From contig JAMXBD010000169.1 in the NCBI GenBank assembly GCA_024138025.1, forward strand, positions 124,001 to 188,000: DNA of 64,000 nt, read 5' to 3'. Made by a program: the position numbers and the translations under genes. Below the pieces are notes generated by a model. That model searched no databases, was not told where the DNA came from, and worked only from the letters and a program-made list of their open reading frames with translations. Shown here piece after piece: positions 46,470-58,259 of this stretch (the stretch's first letter is position 1; every line of letters starts with the position of its first letter). This stretch comes from Combretum micranthum (taxonomy: Eukaryota; Streptophyta; Magnoliopsida; Myrtales; Combretaceae).

Positions 46470-46709
46470 GACATTTTAATTTGAGCTTGGAATCTAACCA
46501 AGTCGAGCTAAGATTGGTTAAGGAAAAAATTATATAAAAATCAAGTTGGTCTTGAGCCTACCACATATGTCATCAAATCAAGTTTGAGCTTAAATTTTAA
46601 AGCCCTGTCGAACTCAAGTCAAGTTTGATCTTTGAGTTTTTTGATCAAGCTCAAGCTCAAGTTCGAACCTAATTTTATATCAATTCCACTTGATTTGGTT
46701 GCACCCTCA
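46470..46709. repeat. hAT-type MITE, right half
   Basis: GTCGAGCTAAGATTGG, TCAAGTTTGAGCTT and CAAGCTCAAGCTCAAGTTCG lead to a right end TTTGGTTGCACCCTC, matching the right half of the complete MITE at 53994-54448. The left half is absent here. Confidence 0.55.
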
Positions 46710-46719
46710 ATACATCTAA

Positions 46720-49700
46720 GTGGATAAGATTCTTTTCTCTCTCTAACCCACACACAGCACCTAAAACCCTCAAAATGTTCTAAAATCATGCCTAGTCATC
46801 ACATAAATCTACTCTCACATGCCTCTCCATAATGCACAAAAATTCTCTCTTTTTTTTTCCTCATAGTTGCTTGACATTTGGCCATAAAATACACTCCAAA
46901 GCACTCTCCAGCTGAAAAAAAAAAAAAAACCATGAAATATCTCCATTTATTAGCTCCAAAAACGCACCAAACACCTATGGAAAATAAGCATAATTTAGGT
47001 AAATTACTACTTGATATTTTTTCTATTCAATACCCATTTCTTACCTAATCTAGCGTCTAGTTTCAATTACATTTATAGGTGAAATTTGAAGATTAACTCA
47101 AGTTGAAATTGGGATTTAAGAAGCTTCATCAGACTTTAGCAGTTAAGTAGTGAAGTAATTTTACTTAAATTTTGCTAAATAAGTAAGATATTATTTAGAT
47201 TGCTTGTCGAATGTATAATTATTTTTTGAAATTGAAAAAATAAATGAGTTAGAAATAACGTAACTTAAATATATATACACGTATATGAACTAAATATAGT
47301 GTATATATTAATGTTAAATTTCAAGGAAAATTGTTAAATGCATACATATACATATATAATGGCGAACATATATGCTTTATATATAATGTTATATTTTGAT
47401 ATTGGAAGAAATGATATGTAAAATGCTATTATTTGTGTCGGCCATAATACGTTATTTATATATATTTGATATGATTTTCAATCATTTATAGTGCTGGGAA
47501 ATGGATTTATACATGTACATAACTATATCAGGTTGATCGTTATATATATGTATGTATTCTGTCAAATTTAATTAGATAAATAATATAAATAAATCTAGAA
47601 ATTATTGTAATATGAAAATGTGTTTTATTGCTGGGATTACGCTGATTTTTCTGGAAATTTAAATTAGTTAAATTTATTGTTTAAAATATGGAAACTAGTC
47701 TAAATAAAGAACAGAAACTTTAAGGGCTTGACCGGACTAATTTCCATGTTGAACTGGACTAATATCTACTTAAGCCAGTAAATAAAATATGGATTTATTT
47801 TCTTGTTAGGTGAATCGGACTAAAAAGCTTGAAATTAGCCTTCAATTGCTTAAAACCACACTCAGATCCCAGTTTCAAGTTTCCAATGAATTAAAACTGG
47901 TCTATTTTTCCTTGAATCGACTTGATAAAATTATTAAACTTTCCAGTTTAATTAAATAGATATACAAATTCAGAAAACCAGTTTATAACCTCCTAAATCG
48001 GTCAAATGACCACTAAACCAGCAGTTGATTGCTACAATGGTTTAAACCAAGAGCATCAATAATTAACTTAATAAAATAACCCCTGAGCCAAATTCAATAG
48101 TTCTAGGCCGAGCATAATAAAAAAATAATAATAATAGAATATGAAGTTAATAAATTAAATTATAATATGGACTAGTTAAAATATAATTATTAAAGTAAAA
48201 TAAATAATTATAAGATAATGGGCTAATATATATATTTACTGGGCTTAAAATAAACGAAACTAGATTGTTAGGTAATCTTAGGCCTAATTAATAATTGAAC
48301 TCCTATTAGGCTTTTAAATGTAAAATGGACTTAGTTGATAAATTTAGGTCTACTTTGACTTAAAATAGTTAAAATAGGCTTAGTAATTTTCTTGGGATCC
48401 AATTACTAGTATCTAGCTATTCTGGTCTGTTACAACTTAAATGGACCTAATTACTCTAAAAGCCCTTAGAAGTTTTAGGGCCTAGTGGCAAAAAAGCAAG
48501 TCTTTTACAGAATTTATGCTTTATGCAAATTACTAAATATGGACCTAGTAACTAGTAATTATTTTAGTTGGGTTCAATATCAGTTATTTAAGTCCATTAC
48601 TCATTTTTATGTATTGAATCACCTATTGAGTTCAAATACCACTTCTTTGATCCAAAAATCTTGATATACAAATTAGTAAGTAACTGGTCCTAATTAAAAA
48701 TCACCAATGCCTAATAACTATAAATAAAAATTAATTCTTTTCCTTTCGGCTTATATCCAATTCTTGGATGCAATATCCAATTTTACTTTAATTGGACTTA
48801 ATTTCATATGTAAGCCCAAATCTACTTACAATATAATTTATATTCTTTAATGGACTCAATTACTGATTCTCTAAAGCCCACTATCTTAAATAGTATATGA
48901 TTTAGAAATATTCTCATTGGACTTGAATTAAGATCCCTAAAGACTTAATAATTCTAATGAAGAATTCAACCTCTTATTCTTGTGGGCTTATCCAATACAC
49001 TTAAGCACATTACCTTAAATGGATTCAATTCAAAATTTTGATTAAGATCCTATATTACATATGAGCTTTCTATAATTGAATAATTAATATGATTTTGATC
49101 ATTAAGTCGTTTACTTAATTCTTATATGAATTAATCTTCCTTGAACAAATATTTGTTTGACTTTTTATTTATCATGTGATCTTATACAAATTTTAGATTA
49201 TGTATCAAGTATGTGTGGACATGTGGGTTGCTTGCTAGGACAGGCATCATTAATTGCTTATGTGTGGGCCATTTAGTTTAGGTTGGACAGCAACATTCTT
49301 CCTAGGTAGTACCAACATGATAGTCAGGTATGTAGGCCGCCAATGATGGCTTGGCGAGTAGCTAATGAGAGGAACGGTGTCAAGATAATGTCTACCTATA
49401 TTCAAAGAGAAGTAATACAATATATTTCACATTTATGAGACCGACTGAATTGCATTATATTAAAATTAAAATAGATCGATATGTGCATAGTTATCAAAAT
49501 CGCGATTTTACCCATATGATTCAATGAGTTTATGATTTTAGAAGGTCTTTTCAAATTGACAAGTATGTAAAATCATTTTTTTTTTGTGGAATCTTACGAT
49601 TTCAACTGGGTATACACGTAAACTCGGTAGAATCTTACGTTGTTAACCGAGTTTACGATTTATTTACCTAAGTAAATAACTAAAATATAAAAAATGCAAC

Positions 49701-50927
49701 TATGTTTCTATAAGTTCATAAACTATTAGGATGATACATTTTATTATCATATTTCAGTTTTATTTTTGCTCACTTTCTCTATTTCTTTCTCTCCTGTCCC
49801 TCCTATTCTACATTTATAGAATTCATTAAGTCGAGTTTTAATTGTAAAATTTATAAGAAAACTTATTTATTTCATTTATATAATTAAGAATTTAATAAGA
49901 TAAGTTGAAAATTTTCATTTAATTCATAATTTCTTTGAAACAATAAAATAGAAAAGAACTTAAATTGACTCTACTCGCTCATTTTTTAATGTATGTTACA
50001 TTATGGATTAAGAGTTATTAGTAAACAGAGAACTTAATTTCTTTATTTTCTATACACCCATTATATATTTGAATTTTTTTTTTATGATTTTTATAAGTAT
50101 ACCTATAGTTTTTTAAAGCTATTTTGAATAGCTCGTAGAAACTTACGTTTTTACGTTTTAATTATATTTTTGATTTTATAGACCATCTCATCGTTCTATG
50201 CAGAATTGTGAGTTTAACAACCTCAGAGATGTGTAATGACTGTAAACATTAGACAATGCTATTACTTAGATGTTCCCATAGAAGGAAAATTTATTTAACC
50301 TGCATTCATCAATCTCCTAAACAATTGCCGCTACTCAAGACTTACAGGTTTCCAGTGTGTCACTAGAGTATGAGTGTTCCACCATTGATTCTATCACAAC
50401 TAAATTAAAGATCCATATTGTGATTATTGTATTTGCATTTAGACTACGTATGTGATCATATTCATATCATTTGTACTTGTGTTCGTTGTCATATTGGGTT
50501 TCAATTCATTTTTTTCAAGTGATGATGACTTCGGCTTTGATACTTATGTTATTTCAGGTATGAGACGGATCTATACGAGCTTGTTGATGAGTAGAGGCTA
50601 GGATTGCAATATTTTATATATTACTAATGAAACTTGTTGTTTGTCTTTTCAAACTTGTATTTCTTTTGAGAGCTTGGTTTGAGCTCGTGGTTTGTATAAT
50701 CTTTTATAAATAGTTATAGTGATAATTGAGCTACCTATGACACTTTTGATATTTGTTCCACTATGAGATATAATATCTTCAAAATCTAATTAATGAACGA
50801 TTTTAGAAATCTAAAGTTGGTTTGCAGCAATCACAGTAAACACTTGGTGTAAGCCAGTCTTTGTAATTAACACTTATTTGTTATATGTCACAAAATCGGA
50901 TGCCTTGACCTTATACAAGGTGTGACA
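46720..50927 (+). mobile_element. probable long LTR, family E, 3' end at 50927
   Basis: The right end CTTATACAAGGTGTGACA is the same style as the other long LTRs here. A GATGATGACTTCGGCTTTG...GGTATGAGACGG segment near 50520 resembles the equivalent parts of families A and D. Near 46735-46860 there is a CT-rich, leader-like stretch. The 5' end is unknown, so the start given is only where a leader-like composition begins. A MITE is nested at 49489-50222. A TATAAATA near 48719 is not convincing as a promoter. Confidence 0.35.
49489..50222. repeat. MITE-like element with inverted ends, nested in family E
   Basis: Left end AGTTATCAAAATCGCGATTT; right end on the minus strand GGTTGTTAAACTCACAATTC. 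The interior has repeated TCTTACGATTT/AACTTACGTTTTTACG motifs. This type of TACGATTT-rich repeat is common in plants. Ends are approximate. Confidence 0.45.
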
Positions 50928-52340
50928 TGTATAGTTACTCCATTGAACCATATCTCTCACTATGATATTTAATATAAGAAGCCTACAATTTCCCTTTTTT
51001 GTCCCAATAAATCAAATCACTCTTCCAATTAATTTGATCTAACTCTAGGTGTTTTGTAGGGGTGAATTAAAAAAAAAAAAAGAATAAAAATACTATAAGA
51101 GGACGGAATTCAAACTTTTTCTATTATTTTGGGGAAGAAAAAACCTCTTCTTGCTAAAGTTCTTTTTTTGCAAATATATATGTGTGTGTGCATATATATT
51201 TTATGGGCTATAAATCATAACAAGTAAAACAAGGAGTTTCATTTTATGTGTAAGGAATTTAAATTGAATCAATGTCCTTTTTCTGTGAGGAAAAAAAATT
51301 CACCCATTTAATGTGTTAGGTCGATTTTCTTTTAATCTAATTTATCAATAATATATATTTTTATGGTCATATATATTTATGTGTGCTTGTACTCGTATAT
51401 TTTAGCAAGTTGATTTGGGTTTTCTAGTTAAAGGAAAACAAGAAGGAAAATGGAATTTGGCACAAGAAAAAGATATTATAATGTAGTAGCTATTGCAAAC
51501 CTAATAGGATCATGTTAGATTAATTGAGCCAATACAATATACCTTAGCATGAGAGAATCCCTAGTTGCAATATCTAGAAAAAAAAATTAATTTATCAAAG
51601 TTTAAAGGTGTTCAAATACATTTCTATAAGTTCTAGAGGTATGGCATTGAGAAAAAAAAAAAGTTTCAATCACTTTGTAACATAAAGGTAATTTTAATGA
51701 TACATGTAATAAGATAGAGAGATTTATGGTCAAATCTTGATCAAGTATTAAAAAAAATTAAATCTAGAAAAAGAAGCACGTGCATTGTAAAATCCTGGTT
51801 GCATTAAAGAGCCACCGGGTCCACTCAGATTAAGTAAACCACAAGCACCAATTATAGAACAATGATCCACACATTGGCAATTTTTTAGGTCCACTAGTAA
51901 AGTGAAAGTAAAACTACATAGCATAAAAAATCTTGATTCTTGAAACGATGATATATGTCTATGATGCGACTAACCAACCACACTCGTACTGGTCTTTTAA
52001 AATATAAAAGGAACAAATGCACCATTAAAGCCTTACTTTTGCTTTAGAGCTCATTGGTCCACTTAGGTAGCTACTTCAAACCCAAAAAGTAAACGGTATG
52101 GCAGTTTTTTAATGATTGGATAGTTAATTATTAAGATGATTATAAATTCAGTTTCTTAATGTTTATGTACATTTCCTTTATTTGAGTCTTATACTTGTTT
52201 TCATTTTTTAAGTGAGTTTTCAATATTTTCTAATTTTACAAATTAAAATTTCTATCAATTTGTTAATTTTTCAGCCATTGCACAGGTTCTCATTGATTGA
52301 TATCAATTAATTAGAATGAATAATATTATCAAATATGGTT
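50928..52340. other. no gene seen
   Basis: AT-rich sequence with no supported feature. Confidence 0.5.
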
Positions 52341-52607
52341 TTAATGTCATAAATGATACCTGAATTTTGACAAAACATATAATTAGTACTTGTATTTGAA
52401 ATTAATTAATTTAATATCTAAACTTTAAAATTGGCAAATTCAGTACCTAAGAGAACTTTTCATACATGCTAACAGTACTGCCATCAAGTTCTTTCAAATA
52501 TTAAATTGATCAATTTCAAAGTTCAGGTACTAAATTGATCATTTTTAAAATTTAAATACCTAATTACACATATTTTATCAAAATTCATATACAATTGTTG
52601 ACATTAA
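52341..52607. repeat. foldback MITE, about 267 bp
   Basis: The arms are inverted copies of about 115 bp: left TTAATGTCATAAATGATACC, right on the minus strand TTAATGTCAACAATTGTATA. They share TGAATTTTGA.AAAA and AATTAATTTAATATCTAAACT/AATTTAGTACCTGAACTTT. No coding potential. Confidence 0.75.
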
Positions 52608-53993
52608 CTCTATCAAATAGACTTTATTAGATAATTTAGTAAAACAATAAAAAAAATCATAAGAAAAAGAGTAAAATACTAAAAGGATAAATCCGACTTT
52701 CTTTTGACCTTAGAATAGATAGAAATGCCAACCATCACTTAAAAATAAGAAATGCAACAGTGAAAAATTCAGCTGATGACTTGATCGATGTGATTCTTCT
52801 AATCTTGTTTTATATATATTATATATATATATATCTTTATCTCTCTCTTTTTATTTTTTATTTTCTAATTTATCATTGTCTGCGTGTGAATGGCCATTGA
52901 GGGGCATGGCGTTGCCACTCCCCTTAGATAGTAATCATGACCCACTGCGATAACGGGAAAAAAAATAAATTAAAAAAAAAAACACAAATGCCACTAGGGC
53001 AAAAATGAAAACTAAAAAATAGATAACTTAAACTTGTTTTAAAGAAATGAGGTTGAAAGTAATTGGCATCATCTCTTCAAGAGAGAATTTAGTTTATATA
53101 CATTAATCCCATCTCTTAAAGAGATGAGATGAGTTCAATCACTTATAATCTTATAGCATGTGTAATTTTTTAAAAATGTTCTTATTAATTTCCTTTTCCC
53201 ATGACCCACTAGCTTCTTAATGGTATTACTAGCCACATCACTTTTAATCTCTTGTTGGTAATATTCACTTACTCTTAAACTTGGGATGGTCAAATTATAT
53301 ATTCTTTTACTGGTATTTATTATTTTATATAACAGAAGTTTTAAAATGTTCGAAAATATCAAAGACTAAGCTGAAAAGGCTATTAAATGTTAAAAAAGAT
53401 AAACTTATACTTATCCGTATTTCTCAAATTATGATCCGCAATTCTCTTCATGTTTTCATGCCAAGCACAAATGGAGTGTTGGAAGGGGATTTTATGAGAA
53501 TTAATTGATTTGTTCAAATTATATTTATCATGTACAAAAGAGGAAAGAGAGTCATGAAATCGTTTAACATGAAAAATTGTAATTGAATTAAAGAAACCAA
53601 GGACATGGAAGGCCGAATTATTCTTGACAACTAATGAATCCTTGTACAAATCTCACGAGACTACAAGTGTAACTGGCATGCAATGGAATTATGGAGGGAT
53701 AAGATGGATTTTTGGAGATAGAGGTTAGAGAATAGGAAGATTTGAAGCAATAGGATTAAAATAGAAACATTGGAATCCGTTTATACTTAAACCTTACCAA
53801 AGCCCACCATGGATTTATATTTAGGAGGAGTCTAGGAAATCCATTTCAACTGTGTTTACGACAAGTACTCCAGTGCCCGTCTTCATTTGACAAACAAGAA
53901 CGAAATGATGCCATACTATTACATTGTTATTCTCAAAAAAATTCTTAATTAATAAAAATGCTATATAACTCAATTAGCTATTACACACAGGCT
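52608..53993. other. no gene seen
   Basis: AT-rich. Several 60-90 codon frames at 53135-53650 are AT-rich chance frames on both strands with no recognisable domain. An AT dinucleotide run lies at 52810-52834. Confidence 0.5.
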
Positions 53994-54448
53994 TAGGAAT
54001 GCAAATGAACTAAGCTAGTTCATAAACTACTCGGGCTCTCGCTCGATATTTACTCGATTTCGATTCAAGAATAGTCGAACGAAGTTCGAGCTCGAGTTAC
54101 TGGAGTAGTTTATCAAGCCAAGTTCGATCTTCAACTATTTGGCTCAATTAACCCGCAAGCCTAATCGAGTTTTATCAAACTCGAGTCGAATATATATATT
54201 AATTGAATTCAATAGAGTATAGGTATTAAAACTAATTAAATTAAAATTTAAAATATTTTTTAATGAATCAAGCCTAAGCGAGCTTAACCAAGTCGAACTC
54301 AAACTCATATAATGTCATTTTGAGTCGAATCGAGATTAAATTTAAAGCTTAGTTGGACTAGAGCCGAGCTTGAGTCTTGATATTTCAAGTCGAGCTCAAG
54401 CTCGAGCATAACATTACAACGTGTTGACTCGACTCATTTGCAACCCTA
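53994..54448. mobile_element. complete hAT-type MITE with 8-bp TSD
   Basis: Left end TAGGAATGCAAATGAACTAA; right end on the minus strand TAGGGTTGCAAATGAGTCGA. Flanks are CACAGGCT (53986-53993) and CATGGGCT (54449-54456), an 8-bp duplication with 6 of 8 bases matching. The interior is full of CGAGCTCGAG-type words, the usual composition of this widespread plant MITE family. Half-copies lie at 39634 and 46470. Confidence 0.85.
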
Positions 54449-56972
54449 CATGGGCTTTCGAACTTTCTATATGATACCAACTCATCGATCTTACCTCTCA
54501 TTCTAAGTAATTTCATGTATGATTTTGCGTTATTCTTGTGAACTTACATGAACTGTGACGCCCCCCATTGCATGCACATATTAAATGCAACCGAATCTCC
54601 TTCGTTGCATTTTCTAAAATAACGTGTGATACACAAAGTGAAGCAAGTGATAAGATGCATGTAAAACCCAAAAGCCTTATCTAAAAGCAAGGGCTGGAGT
54701 AAGTAGCAAGCAATCACGCGTATGGACGACTTCTAAAAGAAATAGAAAAGCAAACACCATACAATTGGAGGACCCAGTTAACCACCCTACCTCTGGCCAG
54801 CTACGGTCTTCTTGGAATCCGTTTATCGACCACCAACTATAGCGATGGACCACACAGACCAAAAGATGCTTTGCACAACCTCTGTCGACAGGACAACTTT
54901 ATGTATCATGCATCTAGTAGAAAGGTCCAAATCCACAGCTCAAGATGCATGAAACAAAATTATCTATATTAAACTGCATATTATATATATATATATATAT
55001 ATTAATAAAATTTTAATATATAAAATATGCAATTCATGATTGGTAATATTTATAAAAATTACCTATTCTAGCGCATAATAAATAGTAAATCCTTTTCATA
55101 TCCATCAAGTTTTACTATGAGCAACAAAGACTCCTACTAAAACAAAGAATCAAGAAACCATCAATGGTATAATCGTCATGCTTATCTAGAAACAATGTGG
55201 AGTTTTTTCAAGCCATTTTAGCTAAATTTGGCAAGTCTCTCCAGGTCAGTATATATATCACATCAGGTTAAATTAATTAGCAATTAACAGGGATTTTAAA
55301 TATGTGATTATCTCTTACAATCTTCTCAATAAAACTACATAATTCAATTGTGATATAATAACCAAGTTGGCCATTCTTCACTTAACTTATTTTCCAATAC
55401 AGTGAATAAGTTTTAAATTTTGGCATTTTTCCTTTAACTCTTGACCTCCATTAAATAGATTTTTGGATATATTATATAAATGCCGATGTTGGTTAAGCGG
55501 TTAAGAAAAATAAAAAAGACATGAAATATCGTTGGCTAATTAAATATAATTTAGAAGCTAAAGATTCACCTAAAAGTTTTTTTTTTGGCCAAACACACCT
55601 AAAAGTTTATCACATTGGATTCTTGGACTGAAGTTGCTTAAGAAAAGAGAGAAATATAATAAACATGTTAATAAAATAATTAGATGCATTGATTGATAAA
55701 AAAAAAAAATATAACTAAATATGCTTAAAATATGTGCAATATAACGAGGATGTTCAAATAAAATAAATTAAATAGGTAAAATTCTTTAATCCAATACTGT
55801 TCTATTAAACAAAACCGGTCTTATAAGTTATTGAATGACTCAAATCTATAACTAGTTGTAATTGAAACATTAAAATACCTTTTATGTGAACTTTTTATAA
55901 TTTGGTTGAATAATTGATTAAGGTATAGAAGTCCTTATCAAATAGAGCCATGAAAGTCTATTGATGGTAAAACTTACTAATTAAGAAAAGAATCAAACTA
56001 GAGACATCATTGAAGGCAATTAAATTTAAAATATTTTCTAATATATAAACCCATGTAAAACCTATTTTGAACTTTAAAAATAAGACCTTAGACAATTCTT
56101 TATTCCAATAAAAAAAAAAAAAACGAAAGAAAGAAAACCTCTTGCTATGGAAGGAGAGAGCAAATTTCGAGGTCATGCTGTGCTAGTGAAATACGGCCTG
56201 GTATGTGTACTCTGTGGATGTGCTGAGTAGATATCTCATTGTCTTTTAGCTCACTCCTCTTTGGGGAGACTTTTCTAAGTAATTTAAAAGGATTTGAAGA
56301 TTTTACCGAGTAGGTTCAAGCCTGGTGTAGCTTTATCAGGTGGCAAAGACTGATTGGCCATGTTCTTAGAGTTTGAGGCAAGACACGGACCTTGATCGAG
56401 CGCACTTAATCTAGTAAATTTGCATATACGTTCAATGAAAATGATCATTTGTCTGTTGCATAACAAACTTTTAATTTAATATAAGTAGGAAAAAAGAAAC
56501 ACACATAAAGAATAGATGTGAGATATCTAGATCGATGAAAATCACCCCTAATTTTAACTTTTGACAGTCATATGGTTCAATACTACAATTTTTATTGGTA
56601 TATTAAGCTATCATATCAAAGATGCTTTTGCAATGTTAGTGGTCTTAACAATAAATGAAATTGGAGAGATTTTGTCAGCTCCATGCATCAATTTATTTAT
56701 TTATTTTTTTGTGTACTACCCTTTTCATTTCTTTTGAACGAAAAGAAAAATGATATTGGTCTACTAATTATACCTACCTATCTAAACCTATTAGATTAGA
56801 ATTTAATTCAACTAGATTAGGAATAAATTCAAATAAATTATTGATCGGGTCTTAAAATCATGAAAGCCCGACAAAGCCAGTTTATACAAAGAGTTTTTTT
56901 CAGTCCCTACTCCTAATAAGTGAAAGTTGATGACATCCACTATACCTTACTTTAGGTCTTATATCTTATATT
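54449..56972. other. no supported gene; possible LTR-like start at 54556
   Basis: TGTGACGCCCCCCATTGC at 54556 looks like the start of a gypsy LTR and is followed by about 400 bp of less AT-rich DNA, but no matching end or TSD was found. The rest is AT-rich, with an AT dinucleotide run at 54982-55002. Confidence 0.35.
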
Positions 56973-58200
56973 TACTAGTAAAAATCTCCACTTGTGAGGC
57001 GATTTTTTTCACTTTAGTAGGCCTAAACTTTGCCTTGATAAATCTACTAAGGCGAAAATTTCAACTCATAATTTCGCATGCATAACACGATCGTGTTAGG
57101 GAATAGGAGGTGAAATTCACAGCACAAAATTTGATTGTGATGAATATTGCCTTTGTTTTAGATGAGGTGAAATTTTCCACATATAAGAATATATGAGGTG
57201 AATTTTGCCTTACGCATGGCTAACCTGCCATGTCATCTAGTAGGGTGGGTTTCGCTTCACAAGTTAACGTGGCAACCTAGCCATGTGTGAGGCAAAATTC
57301 CCTTCATATTTATTATATGTGATGAATTTTGCCTCTTATACATTTTTTTTAAAAAATAAAAAATTCGTCGAATTTTTTACAACTTATCAGTATTCGAAAA
57401 CTCACCAATTAATTTAAATTAGTAATTTAAATTTTATAATTTATATTACAAATTTTATAATATTAATATTTTATTAAGAATATTATGCTAAGAATCATAA
57501 TTAATCACATTTTTGTATTTAAAGTTTATAATAGTTAAAATATTATGATATTGTAAATATGTTTATATTTGGGAAAATATTACATATTTCAAATCATCAT
57601 ATACTTGAAACATTAAATAAAATATATCAGTTAATCATGAAATATCATTGAAATACAAATTAAAAATGGAAAAAATACTACTATAATAATAGTAAGATAT
57701 TACCTTGATTTTAATGTTGTCAAACTTGTAATAACAAATTGATAAATAATCTAAACCTGCAAAATTGATACAATAAAGTAGTTGTTTAAAAGGGTTAGAT
57801 ATAAAAGTTAAATCATTTAAATGGAATAAGAACTCTAGCAAATTCACAAAGGAAAAGAAGAAGAGAACAAAGATGAAAAATGTGGAGAAAAGAAAAAGAA
57901 GGGAATGAAGATGAAGTGATTTATGAGATCGGAGATTAAAAAAATGAGAGGAAGGAAAATGGATAGGAGGACGTATATAGGGAACCTGAGGGCAAATTTG
58001 CCTCAATTGATCACTGAGGGGAAATTTGCCTCATGTGGACTATAAGGCAAAATTTGCCCTAATATCCCAATCATGAGAGAAATTTTGCCTCATTATCCTA
58101 GTTAGCAAGGCAAATTTTGCCTCATGACTAAGATGTTGAGGCAAAATTTGCCTCTCATTTATTTTCCCATGCTCACCAACCCCAAGTTCTATCCTATAAA
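56973..58200 (-). mobile_element. short, internally deleted CACTA derivative (~1.2 kb)
   Basis: The left end TACTAGTAAAAATCTCCACT resembles CACTAGTAGAAA with the first C changed. Palindrome-like subterminal motifs follow to about 57350. On the right, six decayed palindromes (57988-58154), a TATA-like CCCTATATACG (57974-57979), a CT-rich leader, and an acceptor-exon-donor (TTTTGCAG...AAATCAAG then GTAATA, about 57705-57762) copy the 5' end of CACTA copy 1. No transposase is present. The right terminus is degenerate and placed at about 58195-58200 by alignment with 6361-6388. It could alternatively be part of CACTA copy 2. Confidence 0.6.
57988..58154. repeat. six decayed copies of the CACTA subterminal palindrome
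   Basis: Copies at 57988, 58016, 58044, 58075, 58107 and 58138, e.g. GAGGCAAAATTTGCCTC. Each equals the 17-bp motif of copy 1 with the CG dinucleotides replaced by CA or TG, plus occasional other changes. Confidence 0.8.
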
Positions 58201-58259
58201 TTTTATAGCAAAATTTTTAATCCTGCCTTATTTTTTATAGGCAATTTAATATACTTGAT

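Noticed and set aside
48615..50927. LTR 48615-50927 with TSD TGTAT
   Set aside because: The 5' end would cut through the homogeneous word-rich block 47690-49090, and one 5-bp match is expected by chance over this distance.
53135..53649. Three frames of 75-88 codons on both strands
   Set aside because: AT-rich chance frames overlapping each other; no domain or conserved motif.
54556..54960. Gypsy-like LTR beginning TGTGACGCCCCC
   Set aside because: Only the first bases are suggestive; no matching end, TSD or second copy in the window.
56140..56470. Plus-strand reading with SGGKD, resembling an ATP-pyrophosphatase loop
   Set aside because: Only five residues match, followed at once by a stop; the surrounding translation fits no thiolase or lysidine synthase family that I know.
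57635..58006. 123-codon minus-strand frame
   Set aside because: Covers the CT-rich leader, an intron-like segment and the TATA region of a deleted CACTA derivative; Phe/Leu/Ser-rich, no domain.
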